This document shows, in pieces, positions 8,348 to 17,450 of a DNA stretch of 64,000 bases. Origin of the DNA: Dyella caseinilytica. Its GTDB lineage: Bacteria; Pseudomonadota; Gammaproteobacteria; Xanthomonadales; Rhodanobacteraceae. How positions within the stretch are numbered: position 1 is the stretch's first letter; the number at the start of each line of letters is the position of its first letter. The notes under the pieces are model-generated. The model had not been told where the DNA came from. It was given only the letters and a program-made list of their open reading frames with translations, and ran no database searches. The position numbers were made by a program, and so were the translations under genes. The stretch is taken from assembly GCF_016865235.1 (NCBI RefSeq), contig NZ_CP064030.1, positions 1,488,001 to 1,552,000 on the forward strand. Direction: 5' to 3'.

Positions 8348-9955
8348 ATGAAGTCGCCGAGCCTGTTACGCGGGCTGCTCTCGTTCAGCAGCATGACCAT
8401 GGTTTCGCGCGTGCTCGGGCTGCTGCGGGATATCTCGATCAGCCATGTCTTCGGGGCCAATGTGGCGACCGACGCTTTCTGGGTCGCGTTCCGCATTCCC
8501 AACTTCATGCGCCGCATGTTTGCGGAGGGATCTTTTTCCACCGCATTCGTGCCGGTCTTTACCGAGGTGAAGGAAAAGGGCACGCACGCAGAGCTGAAGG
8601 AACTGATGGCGCGCGTATCGGGCACCTTGGGCGGTGTCTTGCTGGTGGTCACCGCGTTGTGCGTTTTGTTCGCGCCGCAGGTGGCAACGGTGTTTTCGCC
8701 GGGAGCGGTGGATCAGCCGCACAAGTTCGCGCTCACCGTCGAACTGCTTCGACTGACCTTTCCCTTTTTGCTATTCGTATCGCTGACGGCGCTTTCCGGT
8801 GGCGCGCTCAACAGCTTCCATCGGTTCGGGTTGCCGGCGCTGACGCCGGTGATTCTCAACCTCTGCATGATCGCTGGTGCGTGGTGGTTGTCGAAGCGAT
8901 TGCAGACGCCGATTCTGGCGCTGGGCTGGGCAGTGTTCGCGGCAGGCATCCTGCAGGTGCTGTTCCAACTGCCGGCATTGCGCCAACTCGATCTGCTGAC
9001 CAAGCCTCGCTGGGGTTGGAATCATCCGGATGTGCGCCGGATCATGCGTCAGATGGTGCCGACTTTGTTCGGTTCGTCGGTGTCACAGATCAACCTGCTG
9101 TTCGATACGGTGATCGCATCGTTGTTGATCTCCGGTTCGCAGACCTGGCTGTCGCAGGCCGACCGTTTCCTGGAGTTGCCGCTGGGTGTGTTCGGTGTGG
9201 CGCTGGGGACGGTCATCCTGCCGTCGCTCTCGCGGCATCACGTCGCCACCGATCATGAGGGTTTTTCCAGGGCGCTGGATTGGGGCCTGCGCACTACCTT
9301 GCTGATTGCCGTACCGGCGATGTTTGGTTTGATGCTGCTGGCCGAACCGCTGGTGGCTACCTTGTTTCAGAACGGCCAATTCCGGCCTTTTGATACGCGC
9401 ATGGCCACGCTGTCGGTTACCGCGCTGAGCTTCGGCGTACCGGCCTACGCGATGGTGAAAGTGTTGCTGCCAGCGTTCTATGCGCGCAAGGACACGCGCA
9501 CGCCGGTGCGTGCCGGTGTAGCAGCGCTGATCACCAACATGCTGCTCAACGGCCTGTTTCTGTTGGTGCTGTATGCCATGTGGGCGCCGTCTGCTTTGCG
9601 GGCTGGGCCTTTGTTGGACGGTTTGTCCAAAGTACCCGGCCTGCATCTGGCGCTGGGCATGGCCAGTGCCGTGGCGAGCTATATCAACCTGCTGTTGCTG
9701 TGGCGTTGGTTGCGGCAGGCGGATATCTACCAGCAGCAGGCGGGGTGGGGGCAGCATTGCACACGGCTGGTGCTGGCCTGTGCGGCCATGATCGTCGTAT
9801 TGCTGCTGGGTCGCTGGTACTGGCCGGACTGGACGCAGATGCAAGTGATCGGCCGCGTGTGGCGCCTGGCGTTGTTGGTTGGTGCGGGCGGTGCGACGTA
9901 TGTGGTCGTACTTTTCGCAACCGGCTTCCGCCTACGCGAATTGCATCATGAGTGA
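8348..9955 (+). CDS. murJ: Lipid II flippase MurJ
   Basis: 535 residues with about 14 membrane helices, usual for MurJ (MviN). The N-terminus MKSPSLLRGLLSFSSMTMVS then RVLGLLRDI, followed by DAFWVAFRIPNFMRRMFAEG and AFVPVF, is diagnostic. MurJ moves lipid II across the inner membrane for peptidoglycan synthesis. The ATG at 8348 follows GGGAGAAGC; the frame remains open upstream through the previous gene's end, which is not hydrophobic. It is followed by ribF and then ileS and lspA, the common gammaproteobacterial order. Confidence 0.96.
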   Translation: MKSPSLLRGLLSFSSMTMVSRVLGLLRDISISHVFGANVATDAFWVAFRIPNFMRRMFAEGSFSTAFVPVFTEVKEKGTHAELKELMARVSGTLGGVLLVVTALCVLFAPQVATVFSPGAVDQPHKFALTVELLRLTFPFLLFVSLTALSGGALNSFHRFGLPALTPVILNLCMIAGAWWLSKRLQTPILALGWAVFAAGILQVLFQLPALRQLDLLTKPRWGWNHPDVRRIMRQMVPTLFGSSVSQINLLFDTVIASLLISGSQTWLSQADRFLELPLGVFGVALGTVILPSLSRHHVATDHEGFSRALDWGLRTTLLIAVPAMFGLMLLAEPLVATLFQNGQFRPFDTRMATLSVTALSFGVPAYAMVKVLLPAFYARKDTRTPVRAGVAALITNMLLNGLFLLVLYAMWAPSALRAGPLLDGLSKVPGLHLALGMASAVASYINLLLLWRWLRQADIYQQQAGWGQHCTRLVLACAAMIVVLLLGRWYWPDWTQMQVIGRVWRLALLVGAGGATYVVVLFATGFRLRELHHE

Positions 9956-9971
9956 CCGCTATACTGATGGC

Positions 9972-10925
9972 ATGATGAAACTGTCCCGGGAAGTCGCCGG
10001 GCCGTGTCTGGCCCCCGGCGGCAGTGTGGTTGCGGTCGGTGCCTTCGACGGCTTGCATCGCGGCCATCAAGCTTTGTTGAATGAAGTGCGCGAACGGGCG
10101 CAAGCCCTCGGCTGCACGCCGATCGTGGTGAGTTTCGAGCCGCTGCCGCGTGCGTATTTTTCGAAAGAGCCGGTGCCGCGCCTCTCCAGCGTGCGCGAAA
10201 AGCTGCTCGGCTTCGCTGCGTCCGGCATGGAGCACACGTTGCTCCTGCGCTTCGACCAAGCCCTGACGGCGATGTCTGCCGAGGATTTCGTGCAGCGTGT
10301 GCTGCTCGATCGCCTCAACGTGCGCGAAGTCTGGGTCGGGGCGGATTTCCGCTTCGGCCACAAGCGCGCGGGCGACGTCGCCATGCTGGAACGCATCGGC
10401 GCCGAGCGCGGCTTTGTCGCCCACACCATGCCGGCGGTGCTGCTGGACGGTGAGCGCGTCTCCGCCAGCCGTGTACGAGCCTTGCTGGCGGCTGGCAACT
10501 TTGGCGCGGCTTCGCCCTTGCTGGGCCGTCCCTTCGTGATCGAAGGCAAGGTGGAATACGGCAATCAGCTTGGCCGTACCCTGGGTTTCCCTACCGCCAA
10601 TATCCATTTGCGTGAGCGGGTTACGCCCGTCCACGGCATTTTCGCCGTGCGAGTGGGACTGGGCGAGGGTGCCTGCAGCTGGCCGGGCGTGGCCAGTCTG
10701 GGTACGCGGCCGACCGTCAACGAGGTGGCTGAACCGCTACTCGAAGTACACCTGTTCGACTTCGAAGGGGATCTGTACGGCCAGCGCATGGCGGTGGAGT
10801 TCGTAGCCAAGCTGCGTGACGAGATGAAATTCGACGAATTGGACGCATTAAAGGCTCAAATGAGTCATGATGCGCATTCGGCCCGGGAGATCCTGGGCAT
10901 GAACCCTGTACTGATCGGCGACTAA
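9972..10925 (+). CDS. ribF: Bifunctional riboflavin kinase/FMN adenylyltransferase
   Basis: 317 residues from the ATG at 9972 (MMKLSREVAG); an ATG at 9948 overlapping the murJ stop would add eight residues but does not match the usual N-terminus. The N-terminal half is the FAD synthetase domain, with the nucleotidyl-transfer motif GAFDGLHRGHQ near residue 28. The C-terminal half is flavokinase, with GRTLGFPTANIHL near residue 197. The enzyme makes FMN and FAD from riboflavin. It lies 16 bases after murJ. Confidence 0.95.
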   Translation: MMKLSREVAGPCLAPGGSVVAVGAFDGLHRGHQALLNEVRERAQALGCTPIVVSFEPLPRAYFSKEPVPRLSSVREKLLGFAASGMEHTLLLRFDQALTAMSAEDFVQRVLLDRLNVREVWVGADFRFGHKRAGDVAMLERIGAERGFVAHTMPAVLLDGERVSASRVRALLAAGNFGAASPLLGRPFVIEGKVEYGNQLGRTLGFPTANIHLRERVTPVHGIFAVRVGLGEGACSWPGVASLGTRPTVNEVAEPLLEVHLFDFEGDLYGQRMAVEFVAKLRDEMKFDELDALKAQMSHDAHSAREILGMNPVLIGD

Positions 10926-11030
10926 GGCCATGAACCTGCCATTGTCCATGCCAGCCACGCGTACCACGCCCCCAACAGCGGCCGTGGCGATCATTATTAT
11001 TTGAAGCACCCGCCGAAGCGCGTGCGTTAG

Positions 11031-11297
11031 GGGTGACCTGAGCGCGCATTCGTGGTTGTCATGACTTCTGAAAGCGCCGCGGGGTGTGTCGCGTGGCGCC
11101 GGGAAGACTGGGGGTCTTTCCAAGCCATGGGGCGCAGCCCGCGGCGCTTTCAGAAGTCACCCGAGGGGCCGGCTCTGTTTGCCCGCAGATCACAGGGGCA
11201 TCGGTTCGACAGACAGCCAGTCTGCCTTCACCGATCCCCCTGTGATCTGCGTGCAAACAGAGCCGGTGCCGACCACGAATGCGCGCTCAGGTCACCC
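11031..11297. repeat. Three-armed palindromic element
   Basis: An outer inverted repeat of 26 bp (11031-11056 with 11272-11297, perfect) encloses two further hairpins: 22 bp perfect (11062-11083 with 11138-11159) and 35 bp with two mismatches (11171-11205 with 11230-11264). Each inner loop has its own short hairpin, for example CAGAC with GTCTG in the second. As single strand the whole would fold into a cloverleaf-like, three-way junction of 267 nt that fills the gap between ribF and ileS. No reading frame in it looks coding. The ends and the first arm share the hexamer GTCACC. It may be a non-autonomous mobile element or a composite of palindromic repeats; I do not recognise it. Confidence 0.85.
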
Positions 11298-11386
11298 ATG
11301 ACCGCCGCGCGCGGCAAGCAGTAGCACGAGGCTTCGGTAGCCCTCCAGGCATCGAAGCGGGACCACCGTAAATACGGCACCGAGCG

Positions 11387-14239
11387 ATGACCCAGGACTA
11401 CAAGAGCACCATCAACCTTCCCCAGACTACCTTCCCGATGCGCGGCGACCTGCCCAAGCGCGAGCCGGGCTGGCTGGCCGAATGGGAAAAGGTACGGCGT
11501 TACCACCAGATCCAGGCCAAGACCGCCAGCCGGCCCATGTTCGTGCTGCACGACGGCCCGCCTTATGCGAACGGTGCCATCCACCTCGGCCACGCGATCA
11601 ACAAGATCCTCAAGGACGTGGTGGTGAAGTCCAAGCTGCTGGCCGGCTATCACGCACCTTACGTGCCGGGCTGGGATTGCCACGGCATGCCGATCGAGAT
11701 CCAGATCGAAAAGCAGTTTGGCAAAAACCTGCCCACCAACGAGGTGATGAGCAAGGCACGCGCCTATGCCAGCGAGCAGATCGAGAAGCAGAAGGGTGAC
11801 TTCAAGCGCCTGGGTGTGCTGGGTGAATGGGATCGTCCTTACCTCACCATGGCACCGCAGAATGAAGCGGGCGAAATCCGCGCGCTGGCCGAACTGCTGC
11901 GCAAGGGTTACATCTACCGCGGCCTGAAGCCGGTCAACTGGTGCTTCGATTGCGGTTCGGCCTTGGCCGAAGCGGAAGTGGAGTACGAAGACAAAACCGA
12001 CATCGCCATCGACGTCGGCTTTGCGTTCGACGACCCCGATGCCGTTGCCAAGGCGTTCGGACTGGAAAAGCTGCCCAAGCCCAGTGGCCAGATCGTGATC
12101 TGGACCACCACGCCGTGGACGATTCCCGCCAACCAGGCGCTCAACCTGCATCTGGAATTCAGCTACAGCCTGGTCGATACGGCCAAGGGCCTGCTGATTC
12201 TTGCCACCGAGCGCGTCGAGGAATGCCTCAAGACCTATGGTCTGGAAGGGCAGATCGTGGCTTCCGTGCCGGGGCAGGCGCTGGGTGACCTCAAATTCCG
12301 CCATCCGCTGTACGCGGTGGATCCGGGCTATGCGCGTCTTTCGCCGATCTACTTCGGCGACTACGTGACGCTCGATACCGGTACCGGCATCGTGCACTCC
12401 GCGCCCGCTTACGGCGTGGAAGACTTCCAGTCGTGCAAGGCGCACGGCATGAAGGACGCTGACATCCTCGCTCCGGTGATGGGCAATGGTGTCTACGCAT
12501 CCTGGCTGCCGTTGTTCGGTGGCATGTTCCTGTGGAAGGCCAATCCCAAGATCGTCGAAGCGCTGGATCAAGCCGGCTCGCTGCTGCACCAGAACAAGTA
12601 CGCGCACAGCTACATGCATTGCTGGCGGCACAAGACGCCGATCATCTATCGCGCCACGTCGCAGTGGTTCGCGGGCATGGACATCACGCCGAAGGATGGC
12701 GGCAAGACACTGCGCGAAACTGCGCTGGAAGGCGTGGAAGCCACTCAGTTCTTCCCGGCCTGGGGCAAGCAGCGCCTGCACAGCATGATCGCCGAACGTC
12801 CCGACTGGACACTGTCGCGCCAGCGCCAATGGGGCGTGCCCATGGCGTTCTTCGTGCATCGCGAAACAGGCGAACTGCATCCGCGCACGCCAGAGCTGCT
12901 GGAAGACGTTGCAAAGCGCGTTGAGCAGCATGGCATCGAAGCGTGGCAAAACCTCGACCCGGCCGAACTTCTCGGTGCGGATGCCGAGCACTACGAAAAG
13001 AATCGTGACACGCTGGACGTATGGTTCGACTCCGGCACCACGCACTGGCATGTGCTGCGTGGCTCGCATGCCGATGTGCTGCGTTTCCCGGCGGATCTTT
13101 ACCTGGAAGGTTCGGACCAGCATCGCGGCTGGTTCCATTCCTCGCTGCTCACCGCCGCGATGCTTGATGGCAAGCCGCCGTACAAGCAACTGCTGACGCA
13201 CGGCTTCAGCGTCGATGCGCAGGGCCGCAAGATGTCCAAGTCACTGGGCAACGGTATCGAGCCGCAGGACATCATGAACCGGATGGGCGCGGACATCCTG
13301 CGCCTGTGGGTGGCGTCGACCGATTATCGCTACGAGATGTCCTTGTCGGAGGAAATCCTCAAGCGCGTGTCGGACATGTATCGCCGCATCCGCAACACCG
13401 CACGTTTCCTGCTCGGCAATCTGGATGGCTTTGATCCGACCAGGCTGTTGCCGGTTGAACAGAGCCTGTTGCTCGATCAGTGGGCGATAGGCCAGGCCTA
13501 CGAACTGCAGCAGGCTGTGGTGGCCGCTTATGATCGCTACGACTTCCCGGAGATCGTCCAGCGCGTACAGAACTTCTGCACCAACGAAATGGGTGCGTTG
13601 TACCTGGACATCACCAAGGACCGCCTCTACACGATGCCGACCGAAAGCCTCGGCCGACGCAGTGCGCAGAGTGCGATGTACCGCATTCTGGAAGCGCTGG
13701 TGCGTTGGTTGGCGCCGGTGTTGTCTTTCACCGCAGAAGAAATCTGGCAGCACATGCCGGGCGAGCGTAGCGAAAGCGTGCTGTTCGAAACCTGGTACGA
13801 CGGTCTGGTGAACACGCAAGCTTCGCCGGAACAGCGCCGCTATTGGGCCGATCTGCTGTCGATCCGCGACACCGCTTCACGTGTGCTCGAAGACATGCGC
13901 AAAGCCGAGAAAATCGGTGCCGCGCTGGAAGCCAAACTGGTACTGCATGCCGATCCCGCGACCACGGCGCGCTATGCACAGACTGCCGATGAGCTGCGCT
14001 TCTTCTTCATCACTTCCGACCTGAGCTTTGCACCGTTGCAAGCGCGTCCGGCCGATGCGACAGCGTTGCCGCTGCAAGGCGGCGAGGTGCATGTCGCTGC
14101 CAGCGTGAGCGAAGCAGCCAAGTGCATCCGCTGCTGGCATCGCCGCGAAGACGTGGGCAGCAACCCTGCGCACCCGGACATCTGTAGCCGCTGCGTAAGC
14201 AACGTGGAAGGACCGGGCGAAGATCGCCGCTGGTTCTAG
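11387..14239 (+). CDS. ileS: Isoleucyl-tRNA synthetase
   Basis: 950 residues, the usual bacterial length. The class I motifs are present: PPYANGAIHLGHA (HIGH-type, about residues 57-69) and RKMSKSLGNG (about residue 614). The CP1 editing region contains WTTTPWTIPANQAL. The C-terminus has a zinc-binding knuckle, CIRCWHRRED with CSRC following, characteristic of bacterial IleRS. It charges tRNA-Ile and edits valine. It is upstream of lspA, as in many Gram-negative bacteria, but a pair of palindromic repeats separates them here. Confidence 0.98.
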   Translation: MTQDYKSTINLPQTTFPMRGDLPKREPGWLAEWEKVRRYHQIQAKTASRPMFVLHDGPPYANGAIHLGHAINKILKDVVVKSKLLAGYHAPYVPGWDCHGMPIEIQIEKQFGKNLPTNEVMSKARAYASEQIEKQKGDFKRLGVLGEWDRPYLTMAPQNEAGEIRALAELLRKGYIYRGLKPVNWCFDCGSALAEAEVEYEDKTDIAIDVGFAFDDPDAVAKAFGLEKLPKPSGQIVIWTTTPWTIPANQALNLHLEFSYSLVDTAKGLLILATERVEECLKTYGLEGQIVASVPGQALGDLKFRHPLYAVDPGYARLSPIYFGDYVTLDTGTGIVHSAPAYGVEDFQSCKAHGMKDADILAPVMGNGVYASWLPLFGGMFLWKANPKIVEALDQAGSLLHQNKYAHSYMHCWRHKTPIIYRATSQWFAGMDITPKDGGKTLRETALEGVEATQFFPAWGKQRLHSMIAERPDWTLSRQRQWGVPMAFFVHRETGELHPRTPELLEDVAKRVEQHGIEAWQNLDPAELLGADAEHYEKNRDTLDVWFDSGTTHWHVLRGSHADVLRFPADLYLEGSDQHRGWFHSSLLTAAMLDGKPPYKQLLTHGFSVDAQGRKMSKSLGNGIEPQDIMNRMGADILRLWVASTDYRYEMSLSEEILKRVSDMYRRIRNTARFLLGNLDGFDPTRLLPVEQSLLLDQWAIGQAYELQQAVVAAYDRYDFPEIVQRVQNFCTNEMGALYLDITKDRLYTMPTESLGRRSAQSAMYRILEALVRWLAPVLSFTAEEIWQHMPGERSESVLFETWYDGLVNTQASPEQRRYWADLLSIRDTASRVLEDMRKAEKIGAALEAKLVLHADPATTARYAQTADELRFFFITSDLSFAPLQARPADATALPLQGGEVHVAASVSEAAKCIRCWHRREDVGSNPAHPDICSRCVSNVEGPGEDRRWF

Positions 14240-14251
14240 CCTTGAGCTAAA

Positions 14252-14385
14252 ACCCTCTCTCCTTTGGGGAGAGGGTAGGGTGAGGGGCCGAGGTTGGCCT
14301 TGAACTGCAACCAGAGCCTCGCTTTGATACACACCGCTGCAAGATTGTTCCCTCACCCCAGCCCTCTCCCCGGAAGGGAGAGGGA
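14252..14385. repeat. Inverted pair of CCCTCTCC-type palindromic repeats
   Basis: The first hairpin is ACCCTCTC (14252-14259) with GAGAGGGT (14269-14276), followed by AGGGTGAGGGGCC. The second is CCCTCTCCC (14362-14370) with GGGAGAGGG (14376-14384), preceded by CCCTCACCCCAG. The flanks are reverse complements, so the two units face each other as in a BIME. The same pair lies between ccmD and ccmE (42056-42214). It sits between ileS and lspA. Confidence 0.8.
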
Positions 14386-14415
14386 GTTGGCCTTTCTAAA
14401 CGTTTGAGTACGCTG

Positions 14416-14910
14416 ATGCACCCCAAACCCAACGCACTCCCATGGCTACTGCTTTCCGCGCTATGGATCGCCCTCGACCAGCTCACCAAATGGTGGGCGG
14501 TGACCGCGCTGCAGCCGGCGGGCATGCCGTATCCGGTGATTCCGGGCTTCCTCAACTGGACACTGGCGTTCAATCCCGGCGCGGCGTTCAGCTTCCTGGC
14601 CCAAAACGGCGGCTGGCAGCGTTGGTTTTTCGTGCTGCTGGCGTTGGTGATCAGCAGCGCGCTGGTGGTGTGGCTAACGCGCACGGCACGCCGTGCATGG
14701 CGCACGGCATTGCCGTTGGCCTTGGTCATTGGCGGGGCGCTAGGCAATCTGATTGATCGCTTGCATGCCTCGCAGGTCACCGATTTCATCCAGGTCTACT
14801 ACCGCGATTGGTATTACCCGACCTTCAACGTGGCTGATTGCGGTATCACCGTGGGCGCAGTGTTGTTGATTCTGTTCGGTCTGCGTCCCCCTGCGCACAA
14901 AGTGCATTGA
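14416..14910 (+). CDS. lspA: Lipoprotein signal peptidase (signal peptidase II)
   Basis: 164 residues from the ATG at 14416; a TTG at 14404 would add four. Four membrane helices. The catalytic aspartates are in GNLIDRL (about residue 117) and FNVADCGI (about residue 139), the two family motifs. It removes signal peptides from diacylglyceryl-prolipoproteins in the inner membrane; likely substrates in this window are the lipoproteins at 50722-52269 and 53994-55130. A strong terminator follows at 14934, so it ends the ileS unit; ispH or fkpB, which often follow, are absent. Confidence 0.96.
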   Translation: MHPKPNALPWLLLSALWIALDQLTKWWAVTALQPAGMPYPVIPGFLNWTLAFNPGAAFSFLAQNGGWQRWFFVLLALVISSALVVWLTRTARRAWRTALPLALVIGGALGNLIDRLHASQVTDFIQVYYRDWYYPTFNVADCGITVGAVLLILFGLRPPAHKVH

Positions 14911-14933
14911 GCGCGGGATGGTGGTTGTGAATA

Positions 14934-14967
14934 CAAAGGGCCTGCTAAATGCAGGCCCTTTGCTTTT
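14934..14967 (+). terminator. Rho-independent terminator after lspA
   Basis: CAAAGGGCCTGC (14934-14945) pairs with GCAGGCCCTTTG (14951-14962) over a five-base loop, followed by CTTTTG. It stands 24 bases after the lspA stop. The remaining 250 bases up to the CRP box hold several GC-rich hairpins but no coding frame I can support. Confidence 0.85.
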
Positions 14968-15215
14968 GCAGGAGGCGCGATGACAGGCCCTCGCCCAGCT
15001 CGATCGGGCTGCCGTGCGGTGGCAATTGTTATCACGGCTTAGCGATTGAACGTTTTGGGGCGGAATCGGACGCGGGTGGGCCATCCGTCGCCTTATCAGC
15101 GGCGTCCTTAGGCAGCCAATCGCGTGCGGACGAGGGTCGGAAAGAGGCTTGATACAGCCCTCCGGGCCGCCGGGCGGGCTTTCCCATTTGAGGTCGAGTC
15201 GAGATACCATGAAAA

Positions 15216-15231
15216 TGTGAACTACGTCACA
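15216..15231 (+). promoter_or_regulatory. CRP/Clp binding site in front of pgaA
   Basis: TGTGA (15216-15220), six bases, TCACA (15227-15231): a perfect match to the CRP consensus, which the Xanthomonadales homologue Clp also recognises. A possible -10 element, TAAAAA, lies at 15255-15260, which would place the site centre about 42 bases before the transcript start, the class II activator position. Clp of Xanthomonas loses DNA binding when it binds cyclic-di-GMP, and a diguanylate cyclase gene lies at the far end of this operon. The binding itself is inferred from the sequence match. Confidence 0.65.
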
Positions 15232-15333
15232 CAATGGCGCGGTTCCTGCTTGGCTAAAAACAAAGGCAAGGTCGGGTCAGTCGGGGGCTGAGCCGAACCG
15301 GTACACCTCAAAACGGAACGGGGGAAAACTCCA

Positions 15334-17448
15334 GTGTCTTCATGCACGGCTGATGCAGGCGTTCGCGCGCGCGTCGAACGCCCAGCGGAAAAGCGCGGCC
15401 TGCGCTTACGTCGCACGGCCATCGCTTTGCTGGTGATGTTCACGCTCTACGGCACCGTGGACACCGTCTGTGCGCAAACGACGATGCAGGCGACGACAGA
15501 CGCCGCAAGTCTGCTGGCTCAGGCGCGCGCTGCGCGAGCAGCCGGCAAGCGTGTGGAAGCGCTGGCGTATTGCCAGGAGGTATTGGCGCGCTGGCCGGAC
15601 AATCTCGATGCGCGCCAGCTCAATGTTGCGCTGCTGTCTGAATTGGGCGCTTCGGCGCGCGCGAGGGAACTTGGCGCGGCGCTTCCCTCCCAGAGTCTCG
15701 CCGAACGCTACGGCCAGATCGCCGATTACGACGCGCATCAGGCGCGCTGGGCACGCGGTGAGCCGGCTGACGCGCACCATCCTTACGCCGAGGCCGACAA
15801 GGCTGCCGCCGCGATCGAACAACTGGCGAACGACCCCGCAGCACCCGCAGACATACGGCTGCGCGCACGCCTGGACTTGCTCGCCGTGCTGGATCAGGAC
15901 GATCGAGCCGATGAGGTATTGGCCGACTACGCGTCACTGAAACAACAAGGCGTGTCACTGCCACCCTATGCCGAACAGGCGGTGGCTGACGCGATGATGC
16001 AAAAGCACGACGCTCGCGATGCGATTCCCTTGTACGAAGACAGCATTCGCCGCGATCCCGGTCCTTACGATCCGAGCGAAGTCGATCCGCGTATAGGCCT
16101 GGCATATGCGTACCAGGAAGCGGGTCGCTCGCACGATGCGCTATCGACCATTCACCAGCTAGCCGATAACGAAGCGCGCTGGCTGCATCTACGGAATGTG
16201 CGCGGCAATACGCAGAACCAGCCCAAGGTAGATGCTGACAGCAATGCGGCCATGATCGACATGGACGAGGGCTTGCTCAAAAAGGGCTACGAGCCGCTTG
16301 CCGCGATGAGTGCGGAAGCACCGGGTAATGCCGACCTTCGCCGCGATCTGGCGATGGCCGAACTGGCACGCGGCTGGCCACGCCGCGCCTTGCAGACTCT
16401 GCAGATCGCCGACACGCTGGATGAGCGCGACGCCAACGCGGACCTTGATGCCGCCGCCGCTCATCAAGCCTTGTACGACTACGCAGCGGTGGAATCCAAT
16501 CTCGCGCAGGCGCAGCAGGAAGCCGGCCGCAGCGGACGTGTGCAGGATGCACTGGACGCGTGGGATCGCACGCGCGGCTGGCAGTTCGATCTCACGCATG
16601 ACAATGGCTGGGGCAACAGTCCCGACTACGGTGATCGCGACGAAGAAACCCAGGCGACGCTGGCGAGCCCGCTGATCGATGATCATTGGCGTGTACTTGC
16701 CTTGGCGCAGTACGCCACGGCTTCCTTGCCGGAAGGTCCGGTAGTGCGCGAACGTGCAGGTCTTGGGTTGGAAGGCTATCTGCACGGACTGCAGTTCTAT
16801 CTGGAAGCGTTGCCGTCGGCTGATCGCTTTGTGAAGCGTACGGACGTGGCCGCCGGCTTCAACTGGGCCATCAACGATCAATGGTCGTGGTCCACCGACT
16901 GGAGCAGCGCCAGCAACGATGTGCCATTGCGTGCGCAGTACTATGGCATCACCGGCAATTCAATCAGTACGGCTGTGCAATGGCGTGCCAGCGAACTGAC
17001 CTCGGCACGCTTGGCGCTTTATCACGATCGTTTCAGCGACGGCAATCTGCGCGAAGGTTGGCTGGCGGATGTTGTGCAGCGCCTGCACACCGCGCCGAAT
17101 CTCACTCTTGATGGCGGTGTGGAAATCGGCGGTTCGCATAACAGCGAAGACGATCGCCCGTATTTCAACCCGCGCGACGATCACTCCTACGCGGTCACCG
17201 GCGCGTTGCAAAACCTGCTCAGCCAGTACGAGGACCGTAGCTGGACCGAGCGCATCGACGTCGCTGTCGGCGGATACCAGGAACTCAACTACGGCACAGG
17301 CCTGATGGTCAGCGCGCGCTACGGACAGATCTTCCAGCCGCAGGCTGGCCTGCGTTTCGGATGGGGACTGAGCTGGCATTACCAGCCGTACGACGGCCGG
17401 CATGAGTCGCGCGTCGTGCTCGACCTGACCGTGCATTGGGGAGAGTGA
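15334..17448 (+). CDS. pgaA: Poly-beta-1,6-N-acetylglucosamine export porin PgaA
   Basis: 704 residues from a GTG at 15334, with GGGGGA eight bases before it and a signal peptide (RRTAIALLVMFTLYGTVDTV, cleaved after VCA). The first half is made of alpha-helical TPR-like repeats (AARAAGKRVEALAYCQEVL and following), the second half, from about residue 410, of alternating aromatic strands ending WHYQPYDGRHESRVVLDLTV, an outer-membrane beta barrel. PgaA/HmsH is the porin through which PNAG leaves the cell, with its TPR domain holding PgaB. Two GGA motifs (15315-15317 and 15323-15325) lie over the ribosome site, a possible CsrA target, as is known for pgaA in E. coli. First gene of pgaABCD. Confidence 0.9.
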   Translation: MSSCTADAGVRARVERPAEKRGLRLRRTAIALLVMFTLYGTVDTVCAQTTMQATTDAASLLAQARAARAAGKRVEALAYCQEVLARWPDNLDARQLNVALLSELGASARARELGAALPSQSLAERYGQIADYDAHQARWARGEPADAHHPYAEADKAAAAIEQLANDPAAPADIRLRARLDLLAVLDQDDRADEVLADYASLKQQGVSLPPYAEQAVADAMMQKHDARDAIPLYEDSIRRDPGPYDPSEVDPRIGLAYAYQEAGRSHDALSTIHQLADNEARWLHLRNVRGNTQNQPKVDADSNAAMIDMDEGLLKKGYEPLAAMSAEAPGNADLRRDLAMAELARGWPRRALQTLQIADTLDERDANADLDAAAAHQALYDYAAVESNLAQAQQEAGRSGRVQDALDAWDRTRGWQFDLTHDNGWGNSPDYGDRDEETQATLASPLIDDHWRVLALAQYATASLPEGPVVRERAGLGLEGYLHGLQFYLEALPSADRFVKRTDVAAGFNWAINDQWSWSTDWSSASNDVPLRAQYYGITGNSISTAVQWRASELTSARLALYHDRFSDGNLREGWLADVVQRLHTAPNLTLDGGVEIGGSHNSEDDRPYFNPRDDHSYAVTGALQNLLSQYEDRSWTERIDVAVGGYQELNYGTGLMVSARYGQIFQPQAGLRFGWGLSWHYQPYDGRHESRVVLDLTVHWGE

Positions 17449-17450
17449 CG

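Noticed and set aside
11228..13201. Open frame of 657 codons antisense to ileS
   Set aside because: Entirely overlaps a housekeeping gene on the other strand; no family resemblance; runs into the palindromic element.
15235..15250. Possible sigma-54 promoter in front of pgaA (TGGCGC, then CTGCT, GG-N10-GC spacing)
   Set aside because: The -12 element is CTGC instead of TTGC and the -24 element is TGGCGC. It coincides with a region where a CRP class II sigma-70 promoter fits better. GG-N10-GC alone occurs often by chance in GC-rich DNA.
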